DNA of 32,569 bases from Aquabacterium olei (GTDB lineage Bacteria; Pseudomonadota; Gammaproteobacteria; Burkholderiales; Burkholderiaceae_C), in contig JAJUHM010000006.1 of NCBI GenBank assembly GCA_029279925.1, forward strand, positions 1 to 32,569. Direction: 5' to 3'. This document shows, in pieces, positions 22,910-30,290 of this stretch. Each line of letters opens with the position of its first letter. The first letter of the stretch is position 1. A program made the translations under genes and the position numbers. The notes below the pieces were generated by a model. It made no database searches, had not been told where the DNA came from, and worked only from the letters and a program-made list of their open reading frames with translations.

Positions 22910-24406
22910 TCAGCGCATCACGAAGGGGTCGGGGATGGGAGCGTCCGAGGTGTTGATCCAAACGGACTTGGTGCGGGTGTAAGCCAGCGCGGCTTCCATG
23001 CCACCTTCGCGGCCCAGACCGCTTTGGCCGAAGCCGCCGAAGGGCACAAGCGGAGAGACGACTCGGTAGGTGTTGACCCACACGATGCCGGCGCGCAACT
23101 CGCGGATGAGGCGGTGGGCCCGCGTCAGGTTGGTGGTGAACACGCCCGAAGCCAGACCGTAAGCGCTGTCGTTGGCCAGCGCGATGGCCTCGGCTTCGTT
23201 GTCGAAGCGGATCACGCTGAGCACGGGACCGAAGAACTCGGTGCGCAGGCTCGGGATGTCGGCGTGCGGACAGTCCAGGATGGTGGGCGCGACATAGTGG
23301 CTGTCGGGCGCGAAACCTTCTGCCGTGCCGCCGCCGCACACCAGCGTGGCACCCGCATCGATGCTGGCCTTCACGGTGCGCTGAAGGTGCTCGACCTGCT
23401 TGCGCGTGGCCAGCGGTCCCATCTCGGTGGCCAGATCTTGCGGGCTGCCGATGCGGATCCGGGCAGCCTTCTCGGCCAGCATGGCCAGCAGGCGATCGGC
23501 CACGCCACGCTGCACCAGCAGGCGTGAGCCAGCCACGCAACTCTGGCCGCTGGCACCGAAGATGCCAGCGACGATGCTGTTGCAGGCGCTTTCCAGATCG
23601 ACGTCGTCGAACACCAGCACGGGCGACTTGCCACCGAGTTCGAGCGAGGTGTCGGCCAGGTTCTCGGCCGTGTTGCGCACGATGTGCCGCGCGGTCTCCG
23701 GGCCACCGGTAAAGGCCACCTTGTCGACCAGTGGGTGCGTGGTCAGCGTTTGGCCGCAGTCGTGGCCAAAGCCAGTGATGACGTTGACCACCCCGGCGGG
23801 GAAGCCCGCTTCATGCACCAGCTTGGCAAAGGCCAGCAGAGGCGCCGGGCCTTCTTCAGACGCTTTTAGCACCACGGTGCAGCCTGCTGCCAGTGCGGGA
23901 CCCAGTTTGACGGCCGAGAGAAAGAGCTGCGAGTTCCACGGCACGATGGCGGCCACCACGCCCAGGGGCTCGCGGCGGGTGTAGGCCTCCATGTCGGCCT
24001 TGTCCACCGGCAGGTGGCGGCCTTCCATCTTGTCGGCGAGGCCCGCGTAGTAGCGGTAGTACTCGGCCACGTAGCCGATCTGCGCACGGGTTTCGCGGAT
24101 CACCTTGCCGGTGTCGCGCGTTTCCAGCTCGGCCAACATCGTGGCGTCGCGGGTGATCAGATCCGCCAGCCGGGCCAGCAACTTGCCGCGCGCACTAGCA
24201 TGCAGGCCGCGCCAGGGAGACGCTGTCAAGGCCCGATGGGCTGCTCGCACGGCACGGTTCACGTCTTCCGACGTGGCGGCGGGCATGCGGGCCCAGGCCT
24301 GGCCGGTGGCCGGGTCCACGCTGTCGAAGTGCGCGGTGCCCGGCTCGAATTGGCCGTCGATGTAGTGCTGGAAGGTCTGCAGCATGGCGGGCCTGAGTGG
24401 GTTCAT
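22910..24406 (-). CDS. NAD(P)-dependent aldehyde dehydrogenase of the catabolic operon
   Basis: This is a 498-residue aldehyde dehydrogenase. Catalytic residues are C290 (GASGQSCVAGSR) and E256 (SLELGGKSP). The cofactor site includes PWNSQ at 156-160 and FTGGPETA at 232-239. The PWNSQ variant and the overall pattern resemble betaine-, aminobutyraldehyde- and hydroxymuconate-semialdehyde-type dehydrogenases rather than GabD. The ATG at 24406 overlaps the monooxygenase stop by ATGA, so it is tightly co-translated with it. Likely role: oxidising the aldehyde produced after ring or C-N cleavage by the two-component monooxygenase. The exact substrate is an inference. Confidence 0.92.
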   Translation of the reverse strand: MNPLRPAMLQTFQHYIDGQFEPGTAHFDSVDPATGQAWARMPAATSEDVNRAVRAAHRALTASPWRGLHASARGKLLARLADLITRDATMLAELETRDTGKVIRETRAQIGYVAEYYRYYAGLADKMEGRHLPVDKADMEAYTRREPLGVVAAIVPWNSQLFLSAVKLGPALAAGCTVVLKASEEGPAPLLAFAKLVHEAGFPAGVVNVITGFGHDCGQTLTTHPLVDKVAFTGGPETARHIVRNTAENLADTSLELGGKSPVLVFDDVDLESACNSIVAGIFGASGQSCVAGSRLLVQRGVADRLLAMLAEKAARIRIGSPQDLATEMGPLATRKQVEHLQRTVKASIDAGATLVCGGGTAEGFAPDSHYVAPTILDCPHADIPSLRTEFFGPVLSVIRFDNEAEAIALANDSAYGLASGVFTTNLTRAHRLIRELRAGIVWVNTYRVVSPLVPFGGFGQSGLGREGGMEAALAYTRTKSVWINTSDAPIPDPFVMR

Positions 24407-25440
24407 TGGAAGGCGGGAACGACCTGGGCGATGAAGCGTTCCAGCGTGCGCTTCTTGGTCTCGAAGGGCATGCAGTTGTCGATCCAGAAGCTGTACTGGT
24501 TGTAGCCCTGGGCTTCGTACGACTTCAATCGGGCGATCACCTCATCGGCCTGACCGATCACCAGCGTTTCGCGCAGCTTCTCGGGGGCGTACTGCGGGAA
24601 GGCGTCGAGGTCTTCCTGTCGCAGCGGCTCCATCAGCCCTTGCTCGATCGGGCGTTCCTTTTTCACCCACTTCATGAAGTGGCAATAGAAGGCCTGCAGA
24701 TCCTTGCACGCCTGGTTGACTTCCGCCTCGTCAGCACCGACGAAGGTGTGCATCAGCAGCATGATCTGCGGGCGCGGCACCTCGGGGTGGGCCGCACAGG
24801 CAGCGTTGAAGCGGTCCATCAGAGAGGCCACTTCGGCGTCGCCTGAGGCCAGCGGAGTGACCTGTACATTGCAGCCGCTTCCCACGGCGAAGTCGTGCGA
24901 ATGCGGGTCGCGGGCGGCGATCCACATCGGTGGCCAGGGCGACTGCACCGGTCGGGGCAGCGGGGTGGTGGCCGGGAACTGCCAGTAAGGCGTATCGGCG
25001 GATGCATTGCCCTGGAACAGCCTTTGCAACAGCGGCACCATGTCGCGCATGCGGGCGCCGGCCTCCATTGCGTCCAGCCCCGGGAACAGGCGTTCGTATT
25101 CGAACATGTAGGCGCCGCGGGCAATGCCGAGGTCCAGCCGGCCCTTGCTGAGGGCGTCGACGAGCCCCGCCTCACCAGCGAGCTTGATCGGGTGCCAGAA
25201 CGGCGCGATGACGGTGCCCGTGCCCAGGCGGATGGTCGACGTCTTGGCAGCCAGGTGGGCGAGGTTCACGAAAGGGTTCGGTGCAATGGTGAACCCCATG
25301 CCGTGATGCTCGCCGACCCATGCGGCCTCAAAGCCGCCCCGCTCGGCGATCTGCACCAGCTCGGTCATCTCATCGAGTTGCTGCGTGATGGGGGTCTGAT
25401 CGTCGTAGCGCTCGACGTGCAGGAAAAGAGAGAACTTCAT
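24403..25440 (-). CDS. LLM-class (bacterial luciferase-like) flavin-dependent monooxygenase
   Basis: This is a 345-residue TIM-barrel protein of the luciferase-like superfamily: MKFSLFLHVERYDD at the N-terminus, AERGGFEAAWVGEHHGMGFTIAPNPFVNLAHLAAKTSTIRLGTGTVIAPFWHPIKLAGEAGLVDALSKGR as the classic core, and WPPMWIAA as a later strand. Such proteins use FMNH2 made by a partner reductase to oxygenate substrates; relatives include alkanal, EDTA/NTA, pyrimidine (RutA) and pyridine (PyrA) monooxygenases. The reductase gene lies 23 bp upstream on the same strand. It is probably the key ring- or C-N-cleaving enzyme of this operon. Confidence 0.93.
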   Translation of the reverse strand: MKFSLFLHVERYDDQTPITQQLDEMTELVQIAERGGFEAAWVGEHHGMGFTIAPNPFVNLAHLAAKTSTIRLGTGTVIAPFWHPIKLAGEAGLVDALSKGRLDLGIARGAYMFEYERLFPGLDAMEAGARMRDMVPLLQRLFQGNASADTPYWQFPATTPLPRPVQSPWPPMWIAARDPHSHDFAVGSGCNVQVTPLASGDAEVASLMDRFNAACAAHPEVPRPQIMLLMHTFVGADEAEVNQACKDLQAFYCHFMKWVKKERPIEQGLMEPLRQEDLDAFPQYAPEKLRETLVIGQADEVIARLKSYEAQGYNQYSFWIDNCMPFETKKRTLERFIAQVVPAFQ

Positions 25441-25463
25441 GATCGGGCTCCAGTCAGGTCAAG

Positions 25464-26357
25464 TCAGGCGGTGGCCAGGGGGCGCACTTCGCCCGCGTCC
25501 TGGTTGCCGATGTAGATGCCGAAGGCGTCCTGGGCACGCTCACGCGCATAGCGGTTGAGCATGGCCTGCAGGGCGGTGTTGGCCAGGTTGAGTCGCGGTA
25601 ACTCGGCCACCGGGATGCAGCGCAAGGCATTGTCCTTGGGGGGGTGTGCGCTGCGGCCGCGGTACACGATGCGCGAGCCGGTCGGCGTGTCAAACACCGC
25701 GAAAAGGAAGTCGACCGAGGCCTGTACGCCATGTTGCTTCAGCGCGTCCAGCAGGCCAGCCACATCTCCTGAGGTGGGCAAATCCAGACCGTCCGGTCCG
25801 GCACTCAGCAAGACGCCATCCGGGGTCTCGATGAGGGCGGTGGTGCGTGCCTGGCGGGCCAGGGCTTCCTGCGCGGCCTGCTGCAGCTGGAAGCCGACAT
25901 AGGCTCCCTGGCAATAGCCCAGCGGTCGGGCCGTGCGCTGGCCCATGTCCTGTACCTGCCCGATCAGGATGGTGTGGTCGCCGGCATCCACACGTTGATG
26001 CACAGTACAGTCGAACCAGGCCACTGCCCCGGCGATGAGCGGGGCACCGGTGGTGCCCGGGTGCCACGCCGCCTGGCTGAACTTGTCGGGCGACTTGGAA
26101 GCGAACAGACCACTGATGTCTCGCTGGTCTTCGGCCAGGATGTTGATGGCAAAGCGGTCAGCTTCCATGAACACGGGGTGGCTGGCCGTGGTCTTACCCA
26201 GGCAGACCAGCACGAGGGCTGGATCGAGCGACACCGAGGTGAATGAGTTGGCCGTCAGGCCGCGCGGCGTGCCGTCGGTGTCGACCGTGGTGACGACCGT
26301 CACACCGGTCGGGAAGTTGCCGAGGGCTTGCCGAAAGGCTTTGGGATCGATGCTCAT
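25464..26357 (-). CDS. Flavin reductase (DIM6/NTAB type) with a C-terminal extension of about 130 residues
   Basis: Residues about 1-162 form a standard flavin reductase domain: FRQALGNFPTGVTVVTT, GLTANSFTSVSLDPALVLVCL, DRFAINILAEDQ and GDHTILIGQV. This domain supplies FMNH2 to the neighbouring monooxygenase. Family members are usually about 160-190 residues; here a second region (about 163-297) continues with a regular alpha/beta pattern, including ALIETPDGVLLSAG, FLFAVFDTPTGSRIVYRGR and PVAELPRLNLANTALQAMLNRYARE. I do not recognise it with certainty; it faintly recalls a Nudix-like fold without a Nudix box. The start at 26357 overlaps the hydrolase stop by ATGA. Confidence 0.92.
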   Translation of the reverse strand: MSIDPKAFRQALGNFPTGVTVVTTVDTDGTPRGLTANSFTSVSLDPALVLVCLGKTTASHPVFMEADRFAINILAEDQRDISGLFASKSPDKFSQAAWHPGTTGAPLIAGAVAWFDCTVHQRVDAGDHTILIGQVQDMGQRTARPLGYCQGAYVGFQLQQAAQEALARQARTTALIETPDGVLLSAGPDGLDLPTSGDVAGLLDALKQHGVQASVDFLFAVFDTPTGSRIVYRGRSAHPPKDNALRCIPVAELPRLNLANTALQAMLNRYARERAQDAFGIYIGNQDAGEVRPLATA

Positions 26358-27199
26358 GCGGCCTCCAGTTTGTTTGCGCGGGCCTCCGCGGCCAGCAGGA
26401 AGGGGAGCAACTCCCCGTGGACTTGCGGGGCACCGGTCAGCCCCATCATGTGTCGCTCACCGGCCAGGACCCGGCACCGGGAGCCCGGGACTGCGGCGGC
26501 CATCGACTTGGTCATGTCCGGTGTGGAATTCGGATCGAACTCGCCGGTCATGAACAGGGCGGGGGGCTGCAGTTCAGTCAGTCTTCCAATGTGGGCGCGG
26601 TCGCTCGTGGCAAACAGGGCATAGGTGCGGGCATAGCCTTCTGCGTTCACGTCTTCAAGCAGGCGCTTGCACAGCTGCGCCGTTGTTTCCAGGTAAGGCG
26701 GGATCGGCTGACCAAACCAGCGTGCCAGCGTGGCCGCGATCCCGCCCTGTGTGTTGGACGTCTGCAGGCTGCGCACACGTTCCTGCACAGCCTCCCGTTG
26801 GGCGTCGCTGCGGTTGTAGACCGCATTGAGCGCGCTGACGCTCAGGCAACGTGCCGGCTCTCGCAAGGCAAATTCCAGTGCCACCAGCGCGCCCATGGAG
26901 TGGCCCACGATGTGAGCACGAGGCAGGTCCAGCTGGTCAAGCAGACGCTTGACCTGGTCTGCATAGTCCGCAAGTGCCGGGTTTTCCGGCGGGAGCGGGC
27001 TGCGGCCATGACCGAGCATGTCGAAGGTCACCACGGTGCGATCTCGGGCGAAGCCCAGGATCTGGGGCACCCACACGTCCTGCTGCATGCCGACGCCGTG
27101 TATGAACACGATGGGCGTCCCTTGTCCATACACCGCATAGCTGGTCCCGTCGGGCAACAGACCGCGGGCGCGGCTGGGGGGCGGCTGGAGTTCAGGCAT
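26354..27199 (-). CDS. Alpha/beta-fold hydrolase (RutD/3-oxoadipate enol-lactonase-like)
   Basis: This is a 281-residue serine hydrolase. The nucleophile is S101 in GHSMG, the likely acid D222 (FMTGEFDPNSTP) and the base H250 (AGERHMMGL), with the oxyanion-hole loop FIHGVG at 32-37. Size and spacing match PcaD/RutD-type enzymes acting on lactones, esters or carbamates. The frame is open to 27307, but residues upstream of the ATG at 27199 lie inside the DUF1185 gene and lack similarity; the genes overlap by 8 bp. In the operon it probably hydrolyses an amide, carbamate or lactone intermediate made by the monooxygenase. Confidence 0.92.
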   Translation of the reverse strand: MPELQPPPSRARGLLPDGTSYAVYGQGTPIVFIHGVGMQQDVWVPQILGFARDRTVVTFDMLGHGRSPLPPENPALADYADQVKRLLDQLDLPRAHIVGHSMGALVALEFALREPARCLSVSALNAVYNRSDAQREAVQERVRSLQTSNTQGGIAATLARWFGQPIPPYLETTAQLCKRLLEDVNAEGYARTYALFATSDRAHIGRLTELQPPALFMTGEFDPNSTPDMTKSMAAAVPGSRCRVLAGERHMMGLTGAPQVHGELLPFLLAAEARANKLEAA

Positions 27200-27776
27200 T
27201 GTTTTGCAGCTCCGCCATGTCCTTGTAGCGGTCACCAATGCGGTGGTGTGGGCGGCCGCCGATGGAAGCGCCCAGTGCCACGACGATTTCGTCGGGTGCT
27301 GGCGCATCGGTGATCGAGAACTGGATCGTCAGATAGTGCGAGCGCATGCCCTCGTCGTGCTTGTGCATCAGGGGAATGGCGATGGGACACGCCGGCCCGC
27401 CCCGCACGTTGGTGAAGCTCAGGAAGCTTTTAGCGCCCACGGCGTTTCGGTAGTGGTTGCCGAAGCGGAGCGTATGGGTCAGGGCGGAGGCGTGTTCGAC
27501 TTCGCCGGACGTGCCGACGATGGCCGCTTTGCCGTAGGCCTCCACGGCCTCGCCCGAGCCGGCCATGCGGATGATCTCCCGCGTCAGCAGTTCACCCAGT
27601 TGCGGCGCGATCTCGCGAATCTCGGGCTGAAGGTCCTCCACGAAGCCTCGGCCCGCCCAGGGGTTGCGCAACACTGCCGCAGCGGCAAACAGGCGCAGGG
27701 GTTTGGCGGCCACCTTGCCGCCTTCAATGAGGGTGTCTTCCGTATAGGTGACGACTTTGCGAAGGGCGAACGTCAT
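27192..27776 (-). CDS. DUF1185 / 'amino acid synthesis' family protein (PF06684)
   Basis: This 194-residue soluble protein begins MTFALRKVVTYTEDTLIEGGKV and contains GSGEAVEAYGKAAIVGTSGEVEHASALTHTLRFGNHYR and VRGGPACPIAIPLMHKHDEGMRSHYLTIQFSI, which are typical of PF06684. Known structures of this family show a variant of the Bacillus chorismate mutase fold, akin to trimeric YjgF/RutC-like proteins; function is unproven. AAGGA 8 nt before the ATG at 27776 supports the start. The frame is open further upstream but crosses non-coding DNA. It is the first gene of the long catabolic operon and so may act on the first or a reactive intermediate. Confidence 0.9.
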   Translation of the reverse strand: MTFALRKVVTYTEDTLIEGGKVAAKPLRLFAAAAVLRNPWAGRGFVEDLQPEIREIAPQLGELLTREIIRMAGSGEAVEAYGKAAIVGTSGEVEHASALTHTLRFGNHYRNAVGAKSFLSFTNVRGGPACPIAIPLMHKHDEGMRSHYLTIQFSITDAPAPDEIVVALGASIGGRPHHRIGDRYKDMAELQNNA

Positions 27777-27809
27777 GAGCAGATTCCTTGGTTGTTGGCG
27801 CTTTGTATG

Positions 27810-27821
27810 TTGGTATACCAA
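27810..27821. promoter_or_regulatory. GntR(FCD)-type operator, perfect 12-bp palindrome
   Basis: TTGGTATACCAA is perfectly self-complementary and matches the style of FCD-GntR operators (T-G-G-T-N2-A-C-C-A cores as in PdhR/LldR-like sites). It lies 34-45 bp upstream of the first start codon of the catabolic operon, where a bound repressor would block transcription. The only GntR gene nearby is inside that operon. Confidence 0.58.
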
Positions 27822-27943
27822 GCTGTTGGTGAGTGGATTTGAGCAGAGAGATCTCAGCCTGTGATCCCGGGATTTACCCGAGCTTCTCTCCAGGTATGCG
27901 GTTTGGAAGTGCTGTCCTAAACAGCTTTTAAGAAAGTGTTGTC

Positions 27944-27957
27944 GTATGGCATACCAA
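27944..27957. promoter_or_regulatory. Second GntR-like operator copy
   Basis: TGGCATACCA at 27947-27956 differs by one base from the core of the site at 27810-27821, and the overlapping GTATGGCATAC at 27944-27954 is itself an odd palindrome. The two copies are about 135 bp apart (near 13 helical turns), compatible with looping or with two promoters. Confidence 0.42.
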
Positions 27958-28157
27958 GCATGTATCGGGCCTGCTTTTGCCACGTGTCGGTGCTCGGAAC
28001 ATGAGAGAGGTGAAGCACCGGTGATGGCGATCTGCAGTGGCACTTCAGCTGGTGCCTTGAACTGGTTCGGTCTGCCTCGGCTCGGTGCACGGCGGGCAGC
28101 CGTGGTGCACCGGCTCTGAAGCAGCCGCATACCGACCGCATCGTCCGAGCATGAAGA

Positions 28158-28191
28158 AGGCCCCCATGCGGTCGCAACCGCATGGGGGCCT
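28158..28191 (-). terminator. Rho-independent-type terminator of the glx operon
   Basis: AGGCCCCCATGCGGT at 28158-28172 pairs over all 15 bases with 28177-28191 around a CGCA loop. On the minus strand the stem is followed by CTTCTTCAT, a weak pyrimidine/U-rich tail. It lies 34 bp after the stop of the last glx gene and insulates the catabolic promoter region from read-through. Confidence 0.75.
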
Positions 28192-28224
28192 ACGTGGCCG
28201 AGAGATAACGTCTTCAGTGGGCCA

Positions 28225-29589
28225 TTAGCCGGTCTGACCCGGCACCCAGCTCGTGCCGGCCAGCGGCACCTGGGCCATGGCCGCGGCCTCCACCGTCAGG
28301 GCCACCAGGTCTTCCGGCTCCAGATGGTGCACGTCCTGCTTGCCGCAGGCGCGGGCCAGCGTGGTCAGCTCCATGGTCAGCGTCTTGAGGTAGTTCTTGA
28401 GGTGCTTGGCACCCCATTCCGGCTCCAGGCGCTTTTCCAGCACGGCGTCCTGCGTGGTCACACCCACCGGGCACTTGCCCGTGTGGCAGTGGTGGCAGAA
28501 GCCGGGCGCGGTGCCCAGCGCGGCGTAGTCGGCCTCGGCGCTGTGCTGCTGGCCGCCTTGCTGGTAGGTGTCGCGGTTGCAACCCAGGGCCATCAGCACG
28601 CCCTGGCCGATGGCCACGGCGTCGGCACCCAGGGCCAGGGCTTTGGCCACGTCGGCGCCGGTGCGGATCCCGCCCGACACGATCAGCTGCACGGTGCCCT
28701 TCATGTCGAGGTCTTCCAGCGCGGCCACGGCCTGGCGCACGGCGGCCAGGGTCGGGATGCCCACGTGCTCGATGAAGCAGGTCTGCGTGGCGGCGGTGCC
28801 ACCCTGCATGCCGTCGACCACCACCACGTCGGCACCGGCGTGCACGGCCAGCTTGACATCGTTGTAGACGCGGGTGGCGCCCACCTTCACGTAGATCGGC
28901 TTTTCCCAGTCGGTCAGTTCGCGCAGTTCCTGGATCTTGATGGCCAGGTCATCGGGGCCGGTCCAGTCGGGATGGCGGCAGGCCGAGCGTTGGTCCACGC
29001 CTTCCGGCAGGGTGCGCATCTTGGCCACGCGCGGGTTCACCTTCTGGCCCAGCAGCATGCCGCCGCCGCCCGGCTTGGCGCCCTGGCCCAGCACCACCTC
29101 GATGGCATCGGCCTTGCGCACGTCGTCGGGGTTGAAGCCGTAGCGCGAGGGCAGGCACTGGTACACCAGCGTCTTCGACGAGCGACGCTCTTCCTGCGTC
29201 ATGCCGCCGTCACCGGTGGTGGTCGAGGTGCCGATGGCGGTGGCCGCCAGGCCCAGGGCTTCCTTCACGTTGGCCGACAGCGCGCCGAAGCTCATGCCGG
29301 CCACGGTGATGGGGGTGTCCAGCACGATGGGCTTCTTGGCGAAACGGGTGCCCAGCACGGTCTTCGTGCTGCACTTCTCGCGGTAGCCCTCCAGCGGGTA
29401 ACGCGACAGCGAGGCGCCCAGGAAGACCAGGTCATCGAAGTGCGGCAGCTTGCGCTTGGCGCCCAGGCCGCGGATTTCGTACAGGCCGGTGTTCGAGGCG
29501 CGGTGGATGTAGTCCAGCGTGCTGCGGTCGAACGACGCGGATTCTTCGCGTTGCAGGCGCTTGAAGGTGATGGGGTGTTCGGTGCTCAT
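28225..29589 (-). CDS. glxD: FMN/Fe-S glutamate synthase-like subunit (GlxD/MgsC)
   Basis: This 454-residue protein is the stand-alone synthase and FMN domain of glutamate synthase. It shows TPITVAGMSFGALSANVKEALGLAATAIGTSTTTGDGG (about 92-129), GQGAKPGGGGMLLGQKV, the phosphate-binding VSGGIRTGADVAKALALGADAVAIG (304-328) and iron-sulfur cysteines C365, C368 and C373 in CHHCHTGKCPVG. The Cys spacing is C-X2-C-X4-C rather than the C-X5-C-X4-C of classical GltB. Together with the two upstream proteins it should transfer amide nitrogen to 2-oxoglutarate, or methylamine to glutamate as N-methylglutamate synthase. It lacks a GltD partner here. Last gene before the terminator. Confidence 0.92.
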   Translation of the reverse strand: MSTEHPITFKRLQREESASFDRSTLDYIHRASNTGLYEIRGLGAKRKLPHFDDLVFLGASLSRYPLEGYREKCSTKTVLGTRFAKKPIVLDTPITVAGMSFGALSANVKEALGLAATAIGTSTTTGDGGMTQEERRSSKTLVYQCLPSRYGFNPDDVRKADAIEVVLGQGAKPGGGGMLLGQKVNPRVAKMRTLPEGVDQRSACRHPDWTGPDDLAIKIQELRELTDWEKPIYVKVGATRVYNDVKLAVHAGADVVVVDGMQGGTAATQTCFIEHVGIPTLAAVRQAVAALEDLDMKGTVQLIVSGGIRTGADVAKALALGADAVAIGQGVLMALGCNRDTYQQGGQQHSAEADYAALGTAPGFCHHCHTGKCPVGVTTQDAVLEKRLEPEWGAKHLKNYLKTLTMELTTLARACGKQDVHHLEPEDLVALTVEAAAMAQVPLAGTSWVPGQTG

Positions 29590-29600
29590 GACAGGGCTCC

Positions 29601-30290
29601 TCAGTAGGTTTGATCAGCGTCTGCGTTCCAGTGGTACAGCGAGCGAGCGGAAGCCACGCGCTTGAAGTCTTGCGGCTTGTGGTTCAGGCCCGCGGCGGCC
29701 AGCAGCTCGGTCAGCGCGGTGATGTCGCTGTCGCCCAGTGGCTCCAGCTGCGCATCGGCGCCCAGGCTCTTGATCTCGCCCTTCACGTAGATCACGGCTT
29801 CGTACAGCGAATCGCCCAGAGCGTCGCCGGCGTTGCCGCAGATGACCATGCGGCCGGCTTGTGCCATGAAGCCCGAGAAGCTGCCGACCGAGCCCCCCAC
29901 CACGATGTCGCCGCCCTTGAGCGAGATGCCGCAGCGCAGGCCCGCATCGCCGTCGATGATCAGCAGGCCACCGTGGGCCGAGGCCCCGGCGCTGTTCGAG
30001 GCAAAGCCCTTCACGTGCACCTTGCCGCTCATCATGTTCTCGGCCACGCCGGTACTTGCACTGCCGTTGATCGTCACGTCGGCCAGCTTGTTCATGCCGG
30101 CCGCGTAGTAGCCCGCATGGCCATCGATGGTCACCTTCACCGGGGCGTTCAGGCCCACGGCGATGTTGTGGGCACCATCGGGGTTCACGACGGTGATGTG
30201 CTGACCGGTCAGCTCGGCTGCCGGGCCGTGCAGGTGCTGGTTGAGCGGGCGAACGCCACCCTGGCTCAGGTCAAAGGTCAGGCTTTCCAT
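29601..30290 (-). CDS. glxC: GXGXG-motif protein (glutamate synthase C-terminal-domain-like; GlxC/MgsB)
   Basis: This 229-residue protein is built from right-handed beta-helix repeats with Gly pairs (NAPVKVTIDGHAGYYAAGMNKLADVTINGSASTGVAENMMSG, then GGLLIIDGDAGLRCGISLKGGDIVVGGSVGSF), the same fold as the C-terminal structural domain of GltB. In the split enzyme it links the amidotransferase and FMN subunits and lines the ammonia tunnel. Its start is 13 bp inside the amidotransferase gene, with GAGGAG 8 nt before the ATG at 30290. The stop is 11 bp before the glxD start. Confidence 0.92.
   Translation of the reverse strand: MESLTFDLSQGGVRPLNQHLHGPAAELTGQHITVVNPDGAHNIAVGLNAPVKVTIDGHAGYYAAGMNKLADVTINGSASTGVAENMMSGKVHVKGFASNSAGASAHGGLLIIDGDAGLRCGISLKGGDIVVGGSVGSFSGFMAQAGRMVICGNAGDALGDSLYEAVIYVKGEIKSLGADAQLEPLGDSDITALTELLAAAGLNHKPQDFKRVASARSLYHWNADADQTY

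Larger units (their letters stand above)
27777..28224. other. Non-coding control region between the catabolic operon and the glx operon
   Basis: This 448-bp gap holds no convincing gene. Its left part is the upstream leader of the minus-strand catabolic operon with two TTGGTATACCAA-type sites; its right part holds the terminator of the minus-strand glx operon. It is visibly more AT-rich than its surroundings near 27800-27960, as expected for a promoter, but I could not fix -35/-10 boxes with confidence. Confidence 0.6.

Noticed and set aside
15261-27776. Uracil-degrading Rut operon
   Set aside because: The LLM, reductase and hydrolase order recalls Rut, but RutB, RutC (true YjgF) and RutE are missing, and two aldehyde dehydrogenases plus a PotD-type importer are present.
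27864-27873. ATCCCGGGAT palindrome in the catabolic promoter region
   Set aside because: A single 10-bp palindrome with no second copy and no family match; plausible by chance.
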